From Ophioceras dolichostomum (lineage: Eukaryota; Ascomycota; Sordariomycetes; Magnaporthales; Ophioceraceae), in the NCBI GenBank assembly GCA_003049485.1, contig PYST01000090.1:1-64000 (forward strand): 64,000 nt of DNA. The letters are read 5' to 3'. Every line of letters starts with the position of its first letter. Position 1 is the stretch's first letter. Below are positions 22,333 to 33,255 of the stretch, piece by piece. Under the pieces are notes generated by a model. The model did not search any database, had not been told where the DNA came from, and saw only the letters and a program-made list of their open reading frames with translations. The position numbers and the translations under genes are program-made.

Positions 22333-25175
22333 AGGGAGGATAGCCCGGCTTTCCTTGAACATGCAGGATGTGCGTAAGTGTGAGTGGGTGTGGGAAAGAT
22401 GTATATCGTCCCGCCAGCTGCACGGGTGAGTTGGTGAGCTTCATGTGTGTGAGGCGAACCCAACATCTCTCAGGGGCATGTGTCAGTCACAACCCCACCA
22501 GTGAGAAGCGTCGAGAGCTGAAATACTGAGTGCTGGGAGCCTCCTCGAGAGATCAGATGGAAATGTGGCACTTGCAACAAATGCCGATGCACGTTCATCC
22601 ATGCTCTGACTACCGTCCTCCTGGGAATGGTGGATGTACAACAAGACATGTCCGTTTTGTGCTTGTGAAATGCTTAGGGGTCACGGAGTAAAATCTTAAT
22701 TTCATGATCTGACGTAGCGCAACAGCAAGCGCCGCTCACAGAGACCGTTAGTCGATCAGCGAGACATGCTCGAATGATGGGGGAATGCAGATCGTCAGAT
22801 CTTGGGCTTCCGTCGCCAGATGGTTTGCCGCATCCTCGCAGTTCTCAGTTCTCAGAGAGAAACTGCAGACGGAAGGAAGACTCAGGAGTTGGGAAGATGT
22901 GGCAGCCAGCAGCCAGCCTCAATGCTTGTACAAGGAGCATGGACGGCTAGCGGGTGGAAAAGGGATGGCAGGACAACTGCACATGAGGTCAGATGCCAGA
23001 GCCTCCCTGAGTCGGGGTGAAAAGGGGTTACGACGTTAGGCAAGCTGGGGGAGCGATTAAGCCTCGATCCAACAATCCGGGGGTTTAAACGCTCAGGCAC
23101 ACACCCTCGACACCCTCGACACCCACGCCTCAAAACCGCAAAACAAGCCTCCGGCATCTGTCGTACCTTTCATCGACCATCATCCATTCGGGAGAATTCT
23201 GGCATGTAACTTCAAACATGCCATGTCTGCGCGTGGTCCGTTCGAACCATGCAGAATTGCAGATTGCAGGCAGCCAACAAGCCTCAATCCCAACCCTGTA
23301 CCCTTCTCCGTCAACCCCGGATCTTGCTTGGAGCACGAAGATTCCACAGAACCGTGGGCGACCGACAACCCAATCCGTGCATGTATGTGCAACCGCAGGC
23401 CAGGGCGCCTGAGCCTATCTGCCCGTGCCCAATCGGGGCATCCCGCAGCCCACCACTTGAGCACTTCTCGAATCCCAAAGTCCAAAATCCATCCCGAAGG
23501 AGTGCCGTCACCCAATACCAAGAGCTCTTGGAGAGAGAAGCACTTCCCTGATCGAAAGACGGCAGGGCGGGCACCAGCAGGCCAGCAGTAGCGGACCCAA
23601 TCGCCATTCTGCCAGATCACGGCCTGCAAAAGACAGCCCAGATTCCTATCTGGCACAGTGGGGAACCGGAAGCCTCAGCAGCCGTCACGTACCGTCACAG
23701 GGCACAATGACACACAGTGAGGAGTGGGCAAGTGCACCGCGAGTCCGCGACCAGCTTAGCGCATCTGGGGTCTGCTGCCTCTGGACGAATCCCCGTGCTG
23801 CAAATGCAGGACACACACCTTGTTAAGCGCCCGACAATGTGGGCACAAGCCTTGGCCGGTACGGGCTGCACTAAGAATAGTCGGGCAGAGCCCAAGCCAA
23901 GACGCGACCTCACCCTTTTGCACGATGGCCGACCGTCCACGCATCGTCCGATGCGATTTCAATTTCCGTTCTCTTTTTCTTTCCTCTTTCTCACCGCAAA
24001 AAAAAATAGCGAAGGAGATAAGATATGGGGGGGATCGCTGTCGCCCGATCTCAATTGATAGATCAACCTTGACGCCCTTCTGTTTTACGCTTCTTTTCTT
24101 TTCCTCTTTCTTCTTGTTCTTTGGTCCCTTATTCCTGTGTTCGCAAAACCCTCAGCGCCTCCACTTAATAAGGCCCATCCCGATCGAGTCGGCCCACCCC
24201 TGTTGCAGCCGAAACGCGAGAGTAGCGGCGAAAGACCCCTCGTCCAAGCGTCTCTAACAAATCCCGTCTCAACTCCGACCGCAGAGCCCTGCGGTCTAGC
24301 GGGAAGTTGTTGATCGGATCAAACTCTGATACAAGCCCATCCTCACTGCGAAACTCCCTCCAACGTCTGATCTGCCGACCAATTTTGCCTGCCAGGGTCC
24401 CCTTTCCTTGCTGTGGCTCTCTCCGGCGCTCTCCAGTCTGGCTCTGGGCTAGTCCTCTCACACAATCTGGGTAGCCCTGCTTCGCTCGAGCCCTTCCGTT
24501 GCAACAGAGCAGTCCTGGAGTCGGCTCGAGCTAGCACAGCTCTCAAGCCACGCCAGGTTCCCCCAGTCTGTTCACCCCTTCTTCACCCCTCCTTCACCCC
24601 TTCACCTCCCGACGACCCCTTTCGCCTTTCGAACTGGCAGGCCACAGCCCGCGATCGCCTCGAGATTCTTGCGCCGGGCCCTTGTTTGTCCAAACCGCCG
24701 CTGCCAGCACTACTAGCACGCAGCAAGAATCGGATTAGGGGGGTTTCATAGACACCTGACATCCGAACCTTTCCACGGTGCTCATCTGTACCGAATCGGT
24801 CCAACTGCTCTCCTCCCCTCTTTTCTCTTGTTCTCACATCCCTGCTCGTCTTCAATTGGCTTTTTCTCTTGGTTGATGACAAGCCGCATCCCCTGCCTCT
24901 GGGACTCCTTTTATGACTTTGGGTCCTCCCGCTTGCTGCACGACTGGATCCGTTCCTGTGCCCTCCCTTCTTTTGCTCGCTTGGCGTGGTTGAAGGAAAC
25001 GAAGGCTCCAGAGTCCTCACTTTCACCTCAACCTTCCTTTCACTTTCCGTTTCTTATTTGCTGCTGGCTCAGATCGCTCTTTATTACTTTCGGCTGGAGT
25101 CGACTTCTTTTCGTCTGTTCTTCTTTGCTGTTGGTGCCGTTGGCAGCTCCTTTCGTGCGAACCCGTCCGGACAAC

Positions 25176-25185
25176 TATATATAAG
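25176..25185 (+). promoter_or_regulatory. candidate TATA box of noxA
   Basis: TATATATAAG lies 290 bp before the noxA start codon, at the end of a pyrimidine-rich region. Initiation ~30 bp downstream would give a leader of roughly 250-260 nt. It is the best TATA match close to this gene; use in vivo is inferred. Confidence 0.4.
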
Positions 25186-25474
25186 ACTTGTAATTGGGTG
25201 GAAGGGAAACAAAGAACGACGGGACTTGAAAAATTTCCTGGAGGGAGAGAAGAGATAGGAAACAACTGGTTCTCAGGAGGGCTGGCCGCCGACGCACACA
25301 CGCACACACACGATCGTTCAATTCTCACCATTCCGAATCCATCCAGGCCGTCGCCCGTTCGAAGACGACGACGACGCCGCCAGCTTGCCCACCGGCCGCT
25401 ACGCGTCACCACTTGTCGCAGGTCGACACCCTAATCTCTGAGCTGTCGGGAATCAGGAACACCGACTAGCCAAG

Positions 25475-27464
25475 ATGGGGTACTACTCGGATCTGATGAA
25501 GAAGCAGCTCACCCCGACGAAGATCGGGTTCAACCTGCTCTTCTGGGGTTTCCACATAGGCATCTTCGCCTTCGGATGGTACGACTCTTCGCTCTTAAGA
25601 GATCAGGGGTGGACTAGAGACCTGCAAGGTTTGCTCAGAGGGACTGACTTAGCAATGCAGGTACAAACAATACTCTGACCCCCGACTGGCGGGTCTGAAC
25701 ACACTTACTTTCTCTGTGTGGATTTCCCGAGGTGCTGGTTTGGTATTAACGGTCGATGGCATGATCATTCTGCTGCCGGTATGCCGGACGATTATGAGAT
25801 GGATTCGTCCTAAGATTCGCTTCATCCCGTTCGACGAGAACATCTGGTTCCACAGGCAGGTTGCCTACTCCATGCTCATCTTCAGCATCATCCATACTGC
25901 CGGTCACTACGTCAAGTGAGTTGCTCTTATCCAGTGTATTTCATGAAAGAAGATTTGAGAGTCTTTTTTTGCCTAGGAAACCGGACTGACCTGGATGGCG
26001 GATGGCGACAGCTTCTTCAACGTCGAGAAGGGACAGATTCGTCCTGTCACAGCCGTTCAGATCCACTACACGCAGCCTGGCGGCATCACAGGCCACGTGA
26101 TGCTGCTCTGCATGCTACTCATGTACACGACGGCGCATCACCGCATCCGACAGCAATCCTTCGAGACGTTCTGGTACACGCACCACTTGTTCATCCCGTT
26201 CATGCTTGGTCTGTACACCCACACCGTGGGCTGCTTCGTCCGTGACACCGCCGACACCATCTCGCCGTTCGCCGGTGACCAGTTCTGGAACCACTGCCTG
26301 GGTTATGAGGGCTGGAGATGGGAGCTCTTCAGCGGTGGCTTCTACCTGATCGAGCGTCTGTACCGTGAGATCCGGGCTCGCCGTGAGACCAAGATCACTC
26401 GTGTTGTTCGCCACCCGTACGGTAAGTTTAAGTTGCCTCCTCAACCACAACCTCTGAACATGAACAGCCACTAATATTCATTCCCCCGTCTGCAGATGTC
26501 GTGGAGCTCCAGTTCTCGAAGCCCTCGTTCAGGTACAAGGCCGGCCAGTGGCTCTTCCTGCAGATGCCCAGCATCTCCAAGTACCAGTGGCACCCGTTCA
26601 CCATCACGTCGTGCCCGTACGACTCGTATGTGTCGGTTCACGTGAGGCAGGTCGGCGACTTCACCAAGGCTCTGGGTAACGCTACTGGCGCCGGGGGTGC
26701 GCAGGCCAAGATGTACGAGGATGTGGACCCGATGGGCATGTACGAGGTCGCGCTTCAGAACGGACAGCAGATGCCCACGCTCCGGATCGATGGCCCCTAC
26801 GGCGCTCCCGCCGAGGACGTTTTCGAGAACGAGATCGCGGTGCTGATCGGCACTGGTATCGGCGTGACGCCCTGGGCGTCGATTCTCAAGAACATCTGGC
26901 ACCTGCGCAACGGCCCCAACCCGCCCACTCGTCTTCGCCGTGTCGAGTTCCTGTGGGTGTGCAAGGACACCAGCTCGTTCGAGTGGTTCCAGACTCTGCT
27001 CTCGTCTCTCGAGCAGCAGTCGGCCGAGGCCGCGCGCATCCCCGGCAGCAACGGCGTCGAGTTCCTCAAGATCCACACCTACCTCACCCAGAAGCTGGAC
27101 ATCGACACCACCCAGAACATCGTGCTCAACTCGGTCGGCTCCGCCCTCGACCCGCTCACCGAGCTGAAGTCCCGCACCAACTTCGGCCGTCCCAACTTCT
27201 GCAAGCTGTTCGTCACCATGCGTGACGGCATCCTTGACCGCACATACCTCAGTGGCCTGGAGGGCAGCATGAGGACCACAGTTGGTGTCTACTTCTGTGG
27301 ACCCACAGCAGCAGGTGCGTTCTCTCATCCAGTGATACCCACCACCCTACTGCCCGTGACTAACAAATATTTTTCTCGCCTTTACAGCTCGTGATATCAA
27401 GAAGGCCTGCAAGGCCGCGTCGGTCCGCGAAGTCAACTTCCGCTTCTGGAAGGAGCATTTCTGA
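25475..27464 (+). CDS. noxA: NADPH oxidase A (NoxA/Nox1), gp91phox type
   Basis: Five exons: 25475-25578, 25661-25915, 26012-26421, 26496-27314 and 27388-27464; 1665 nt, 554 aa, the usual NoxA length. The enzyme moves electrons from NADPH through FAD and two hemes across the membrane to make superoxide, used in sexual development, hyphal fusion and infection structures. Six N-terminal helices contain the heme ligand pairs H99/H113 and H177/H190, with the 14- and 13-residue spacing seen in Nox2. Then come the FAD motif HPFTIT, the NADPH-binding GPYGAPAED and GTGIGVTPW stretches, and the terminal FWKEHF. The N-terminus MGYYSDLMKKQL is typical of NoxA and excludes NoxB (longer N-terminus) and ferric reductases. 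No EF-hands are present, which excludes NoxC. Activation would require NoxR, Rac and NoxD, none of which is in this window. Confidence 0.96.
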
Positions 27465-29081
27465 ACTGTATATATTCGGTCTAGTCCCTCGCCTTTCCGC
27501 CTACTACTACCTCTCACTTTTATTCCTCCCTTCTCATTCTCCCCTTACTCTTTATCTCCTCAGCCAGTCAATATGGAAAATCCAACCCAGCGGGACCGCG
27601 GAGTTTTTTCTACAACAGTCACGACGGCGGCGACGTCGCTTTCTTCCCCACAACAGAGAGGAGTGGGGGAGAAGATGAGATGGAAAATGGTGGAGGGGCA
27701 AGCGGGAGCGGAGCAGAAAAACGGAGGATCGGGCCGGGAGCAGGAGAGGGCAGCATATTTTCTTTCATGCATCACACCTTTCATCAAGCGGCTTGCATTT
27801 TCTCGTGTCGTGGGTGTTCTTTAACCGGCCAACCAAACCGGCCTGCCAACCACAACCACCACCACCAGCATGCCAGGGTCTGTCACGAGGGTAGGGAACA
27901 TGGAAAGAAGAGTGGCAGTCTCGGTGGCCTGGTTAGGGACAGGGTTAGGTGGGCACCGCCAGCCAATCACCGTCTATATCCTTTTCTCTTTTTTTTTCTT
28001 CTTCTTCCTTCAGGCATACTCAACTCGTTCTCTCATTCAAGAGACGAAAAAGCCTGGATTTTTTCTTGTATATTTCCAAGAGTCCAGCGCATATCCCTTA
28101 CTACTACAACAAACACTACCATTACTAGTTTTACATGTTATAAACATTTCGCACGAAAATACAGCTGTCTCTTTTTCGTCATCAAACAACTGGTCTCTTC
28201 CGACTGACCATTCAACTAAGAATTTTTCTCGATACGGAGTATCAAACGAGCAGACACGAAATATGACAACAGCAAAAGACAGGAAAGCAAACCGAGAGTA
28301 GAGCAGAAAAACGTCGTCCCTCAATACGCCCAAACTATTCCATGTTTGACCCTCTCTTTCTTTTTCAGCGCAACGAATGACAAGCCGATGTCTTTCTTGC
28401 GGCTCTTTCTTGCGGCTCGCCTGGCGCCTCTGGAGGGAAGGGGGGGTGACTAAACTAGGCTGCCCTGCCCATTATTATCCCCACGACCCGAAGCCAAAAC
28501 GTCGGACGTTCCAGGTGCCATCCCGTGGCAAAGCCAACCCAGTTCCTTCCCTTCTCCACCACACTCTCCCCGCTGCTGCCGCCCCTTCTTTTCCCCTTCG
28601 CATATTTCGTCTTGTCCACTTGCGATGGACGCATGCAAGGAAGGCGGTCGACCAACCTTAATCCTTAACGACGGATAACCTTAACTTTCTCGCTCCTCCC
28701 GCCGCTGCTCGGTGGGCGGTGGTGCTTACAACATGTGTGCGTTGTGCATAGAGCCCCCTCCTAATAAATGATATCAGTTCTGTCTGGTTCAGGTCCTGTG
28801 CCCTGCTCCTTTGCGCACCACTCACGGGATACTTCTCGCCGGAAAGAAGAAGCAGAGAGGCAAAGCAAAAGAGGACCGACCCCCTCCTCTCCCCCCAACA
28901 AGATCAAAATACCCCAGTTTTGCCCACAGACCTTTCCTTGAGCTTACCGGAGTTCGGGCTTGGGCTTGGCAAGCCCCATCCCATCCTCTCCCATCAGGCC
29001 ATTTGTTTTGTTTGACAAGTCAAAATCGAACCATCATCAGATCCTCTCCCGTGGCTCCGTGCCGGGGGAGTGGGGGGAAGG

Positions 29082-29106
29082 GCCAAAACGCCAAAACGCC
29101 AAAACG
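29082..29106. repeat. three-unit 8-bp tandem repeat
   Basis: The unit CCAAAACG is repeated three times head to tail in non-coding DNA. It is too short, and has no spacers, to be a CRISPR-like array; it is a minisatellite-like tract. Confidence 0.85.
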
Positions 29107-29216
29107 ATCAATGATATGTCATCGCTACTCCTTGCTCCCGTCTACAGTACATACCACACAGACCAGACCAGACTTCAGAGAAAACTACAGATGATCAGAT
29201 CTAGTTCGTTTGCCTA

Positions 29217-29230
29217 CCTAGGTACCTAGG
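29217..29230. repeat. 14-bp perfect palindrome of the TACCTAGGTA motif family
   Basis: CCTAGGTACCTAGG equals its own reverse complement. It belongs to a family of TAGGTACC/TACCTAGG motifs scattered through the non-coding parts of this window. Confidence 0.85.
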
Positions 29231-30257
29231 CACCACATAACGTGCGCTGCTATTGGCTGGAAGTACCTTGGGTACCCAGTCCGAGGAATGTCAAAAGATC
29301 AGCATAAGCCAACTCACCTCACCTGCTCCCGCCTCATCACGGATCGCGGATCGAAGACAGGGGCAGGAGGTTCGGACCTACCTAGGGATTTGCTGCCTGG
29401 AATCCTCCAGTTCCGGATCGCGTGGGCGCTGCGTGGCAGGAAGGCAGGATGTGGAACTACTCCTTTCCTTTTTTGTTCTTCTCTCTCTCTCCTCGCTCGG
29501 CCTGCGACAGAGAGAGAAACCGGAAAGGAGCCGTTTCGTCGACGGCGGCGGTACGTGAGGAATTACCTGCCATCACATCTCAGTTCAAAGCTCACGGCTC
29601 ACATGGAACAACGGAAAGACAGGACTTGACTGAGGTTGGCAGGCAGGTCGGCTGAGGGCACCCTGAAAGTCAAGTGTAAGTGTTCTTGGCGAATTATGTA
29701 TTAAGAAAGTACCTGAGGTATGTATTGGTAGGTGATAGGGTTCACGCGTGTGAGTGCGTGAAGAATTAAGTATTAAGGGTGGTGAGCATCTACCTGGTAG
29801 GTGAGTCGCTCGCTGACCAAGTTGCGAGGACTATACCAATGCACTCACTACTGGGTGAAAGCAAAACGAGAAAGATTGGCCTTGGGGTATTATGAATGGA
29901 GAAGACATTTGGGTATGGGTATATCGGGGCACAAACTTCAATGCTGCTGGCTGTCCTTCCGCAACGCACCATCTCGGGACGGGGGTAGCATGGCATGGAC
30001 GGACGCAGCTGGAGGCGAGGCGAGGCGGCACGGTTCGGCAAGTCATGGTACCTACCTCCTCGGGCGGCCTTGTGCCGAGCCCCGCCGCCGGGATCCACAC
30101 CACACCACAACCTTCCCCTTCATTCACCTCGCTTCACCCTAGGAGAGGGAGCCTCAACTTCGTCGTCCGCCTCACGACTTCGGACGGCGTCCAGGATAGG
30201 ATTTGATCGAGGCTTGCTTCTTGCTTGCTGGGAGGATTCCATTCTGCGAGCGAACAC

Positions 30258-30644
30258 TCATTTCTTCTTCTCGTCGTCTTCTTCCTCCTCCTCCTCCTCC
30301 TCCTTGCGCTCCAGCTCCGCCGCCATCGATCGAGTGACCCGCCGCCGGGGAGAGAGAAGGTGCGACGGTCGGGCCGGCCGGAGCGTCGACAGCTGCGGGT
30401 ACGGCGAGGGGGAGTCGCAGATCACGGCGGCGGAGACGGAGCTGCGGCGCCTCGCGGTCTCTCTCTGCAGGCGCTGGAACTCGGCGAGCACGGCTTCGGT
30501 CGAGGGCGGCGTCGTGGTTGCGCCTGTGCCTGTTCTCGTGCTCATGCCTGTGCCCACCACACTCAAGGGCTTGGGCTTCTGCTGCTCAGGTGCTGCTGAA
30601 CGCACACTGGTGCTGCCGGAAGGAGCTGCCTTGACGGTCATCAT
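30258..30644 (-). CDS. small hypothetical protein, acidic C-terminus
   Basis: Unrecognised protein of 128 aa. The frame starts at an ATGATG preceded by a CT-rich leader; a GTG four codons upstream is in frame but is not used as a start in fungal nuclear genes. Third codon positions are strongly G/C, like the certain genes around it, which is the main reason to call it coding. The N-terminal half is Ser/Thr/Pro-rich. A short likely helix (EAVLAEFQRLQRETARRR) is followed by basic Arg/Pro-rich sequence, and the end is a Glu/Asp/Lys run (EEEEEEEEDDEKKK) encoded by GAG repeats. No signal peptide, membrane helix or catalytic motif is visible. It stands alone, leftward, between noxA and SYM1. Confidence 0.55.
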   Translation of the reverse strand: MMTVKAAPSGSTSVRSAAPEQQKPKPLSVVGTGMSTRTGTGATTTPPSTEAVLAEFQRLQRETARRRSSVSAAVICDSPSPYPQLSTLRPARPSHLLSPRRRVTRSMAAELERKEEEEEEEEDDEKKK

Positions 30645-31666
30645 TTTGCGGAGCACGAACGAGAGAGAGTGAGAGAGAGACAGGAGCTTTCAGGTTTGTT
30701 GGGTTCAGTCGGCACCTACCCGGGTGGCTTCCTGTTCTGCGATTGTTTGTCTTTGTGCTTGAAAGATCTCCTCGTTTGCTCTGCCGTACCGTGCCCGAGA
30801 GATGGGTGCGTTCTGTTTGCTGGATGTGAGTATGTGAGTTGGTGGAAACAAATCAAACGGACGCGTGCAGTAGCCATCGCGCAAGATATTTATCTTCAGT
30901 TTTGTTTAACTATCTTTTTTTCTTTTCCTGCAATTTTTGTGAATGCCTTTGTATTCGCGATCAACAAATAATCTCATTGTGAGCCTAGTTCGGATGAGAG
31001 AAACAAAGGAATTGTGAGAAAAAGGATGTGTAAGTGAAGGAACCGGGCACGGATGTTGCTGAAGATGTGTCGCTTCTCTCGAGCCAAGGGCTGTCGAGTT
31101 TTCCAGAATTGACAAACAAACGCTGGACAATTCAATGCCCGTATAAAGCATGGGAAGATAGACGAAAGGTAAATCACAAAAAGAGCCTCATCGGTATCAC
31201 GATGCAGTCCTCTTTGTGACGACAATGGCAATCCTTTCGTGTGCACGCACAAGGAAACAAGGCCGGCGCGTATCAACAACCCCCGCGCAGGCGGCCCACT
31301 CAATTCCCCCAACCTGATCAGATGCGAAACTTTGGTTTTCTGTGTTTTTTTCGCGCACTCTTTTGAGGTCTTGATGTCGCCATCAAGCCAATTCGAGGAT
31401 CGAATAGTGATATTCAACTTCACTTGAGGCGACGCAGCTCCTTCCGGGCTCCTTTTTTCTTTCATTTCCCGCTCAGCCAACTTCTCCGGCTGCGCCCCGT
31501 CGAGTGAGTGACAGGAAGTAACAGCTTTCCTCTCACTCCCATTATCTCTCAAAGCAGATACGGTGAGATACCGAAACAACAGCTGTGAACCGGGCCTGAT
31601 TCGAGGACCTAGAACACCGAAGAGACGAGAGCCAAGAGGGAGGAACATCTCCTTTCATTAATCACA
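30645..31666. other. divergent upstream region between the small gene and SYM1
   Basis: No gene seen. It should hold the promoters of both neighbours. A (TC)n-like pyrimidine leader for the small gene lies at 30660-30685. T-rich sequence occurs at 30895-30950. Confidence 0.5.
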
Positions 31667-32646
31667 ATGTTAGCTTGGTAAGTGACTTCACCTCGCCGTG
31701 TTCCGGTTTCCGCCTTCTGTCCACCCGGCCCTGTGAGTGTGGTGTCTCGGAGGGTTCGGCCTTGGCACGGACACAGACATCCATCCATCCACCCCGAGCC
31801 TGGAAGCTCAATCCCCTGGTGCCTGCAGTGCCTATGGACCCATGGACGGACTGATTCACTCACCAAAACCCCGGTCATAGGTACCAGGCGAGGCTGGCGG
31901 CGCGTCCGCTGCTCACCCAGACAGTAGCGACCGCTGTGCTGTTTGCGGTCGGCGACATCACGTCCCAACAGCTCGTCGAGAAGAAAGGGCTCGACAACCA
32001 TGACTTCGCCCGGACGGGCCGCATGACGCTCTACGGAGGAGGTTAGTTTTTCCTCTGCTTTCATCTTTTTCTCTGCTACTGTGCGGCCTCGCTGCAGCAC
32101 CCCCCCTTCCTCATTCACCCGAGGGAGGAGTGGGTTGAGCACAGGCGCTGTGTGTGTTGTTTCACCCTAACTCACCAATCATTCACAACCCCCTCCCCCT
32201 GCAGCCGTCTTTGGTCCCGCGGTCACGACCTGGTACAAGATATTGCAGCGGCACGTCGTGCTCAAGAGCCCAAACGCGACACTCCTGGCCCGCGTCGCCG
32301 TCGACCAGGGCGTCTTCGCCCCGACCTTCATCGGCGTCTTCCTCAGCAGCATGGCCACCCTGGAGGGCGGCAGCGTGAAGGACAAGTTGGAGAACGGTTA
32401 CTTTCCCGCCCTCAAGGCCAACTACATGCTGTGGCCGTTTGTCCAAATCGTCAAGTGAGTTACTGCTGCGAAGTACCATGCAACACATCGCTAGGTACCC
32501 AACTACCTTCCAGTACTGAACAACTCTGACGTCGCTGTTGTGACTTCAGCTTCAAGTTCGTGCCACTGCACCACCGTGTGCTGTTCGTCAACACGATCTC
32601 CATCGGCTGGAACTGTTATCTGAGCTACCTCAACAACAAGTCATGA
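31667..32646 (+). CDS. SYM1: Mpv17/PMP22-family inner mitochondrial membrane protein SYM1
   Basis: Four exons: 31667-31677 (11 nt), 31881-32041, 32205-32454 and 32550-32646; 519 nt, 172 aa. Sym1/Mpv17 is a four-helix inner-membrane protein needed for metabolite or nucleotide homeostasis and for ethanol growth under heat stress in yeast. The chain begins WYQARLAARPLLTQ, then GDITSQQL. The family signature GPAVTTWYKIL and DQGVFAP is followed by the ANYMLWPFVQIVNFKFVPLH region and WNCYLSYLNNK at the end. Every intron is GT-AG and the phases match. The first exon encodes only three full codons, so a search for long frames would miss the start. It converges with the UAP1 gene 609 bp away. Confidence 0.94.
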
Positions 32647-33255
32647 GAGGGCGTCGACACCTCACGTTGTCATTTGTTGTTCAGCAGCCCTCCGCTACCT
32701 ACTCTGTCATCATCAACAACTGGCCTGGGATAGACGGTACAGGTACATCGGCTCAAGGTGTGGTGTGGGTGGGTAAATACATGGCATGTAAACGGGGTCT
32801 TCTCGTCCTCTTCACAGTCTCTGTAGATATTCTAGAGATTCGCGGCATCATAATGTCACGGGCTTGTGATGGCTGAGCACTGCCATCATTACCGGCTTCT
32901 TTTCATCCGTCGGTCTCTTTGCGAAGTGATATTGAAATCCGTGACGTGATCATCTATACTTCGTAGACCTGTTCGGTCTCACAATATCACCCTTGAATCA
33001 CGTTTCTCTCGAGAGAACGAGCCGAATGAGAGCCTACGAAAAAAAAAACAGCGGCTTTTAATTCCTTGGTATATAAGATCTTCGATATCTCTATTCCTGA
33101 CATGAAGATAATCATCGCCCCATAGACTTGGCAAACATGTGGAGAAAGATCGTATTTCTTCCGGACTGTTTCTTTCCACGTGGCGTTGTCTAATGGAAGC
33201 CCAGCAACAGCTTGAATGGATTCAAACGCCATGAACCCAGCTTCGAGGAGGCTCT
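32647..33255. other. convergent 3' flanks of SYM1 and UAP1
   Basis: No gene seen. The 609 bp separate two facing stop codons and should hold both 3' UTRs. A leftward frame at 32987-33232 has no domain and reads through the UAP1 3' end. Confidence 0.5.

Larger units (their letters stand above)
20032..25474. other. 5.4-kb stretch with no supportable gene, upstream of MYO1 and noxA
   Basis: Both flanking genes point away, so the ends hold their promoters. In between I find only short open frames, with no domain, no plausible spliced gene and no tRNA. There is a tandem AATGCCAAGTGG pair (22309-22332) and a CTTCACCCC repeat patch (about 24579-24610). Long pyrimidine-rich tracts run from ~23950 to 25180, usual for strongly transcribed fungal leaders. 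The size suggests a large regulatory region, an unannotated non-coding RNA, or decayed DNA. Confidence 0.5.
27465..30257. other. 2.8-kb intergenic stretch, no recognised gene
   Basis: The left end holds the noxA 3' UTR (CT-rich to ~27600). The remainder has only short frames without domains. Repeats include a T-run near 27985-28005, three AAAACGCC-type units at 29082-29106, and the perfect palindrome CCTAGGTACCTAGG at 29217-29230. The right end is the 3' flank of the small leftward gene. Confidence 0.5.

Noticed and set aside
23239..23247. GTTCGAACC resembling a tRNA T-loop
   Set aside because: No acceptor, D or anticodon arm can be folded around it; it is a plain palindrome.
29082..29106. 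Short direct repeats as a CRISPR array
   Set aside because: Eight-base units with no spacers, in a eukaryotic genome; a minisatellite.
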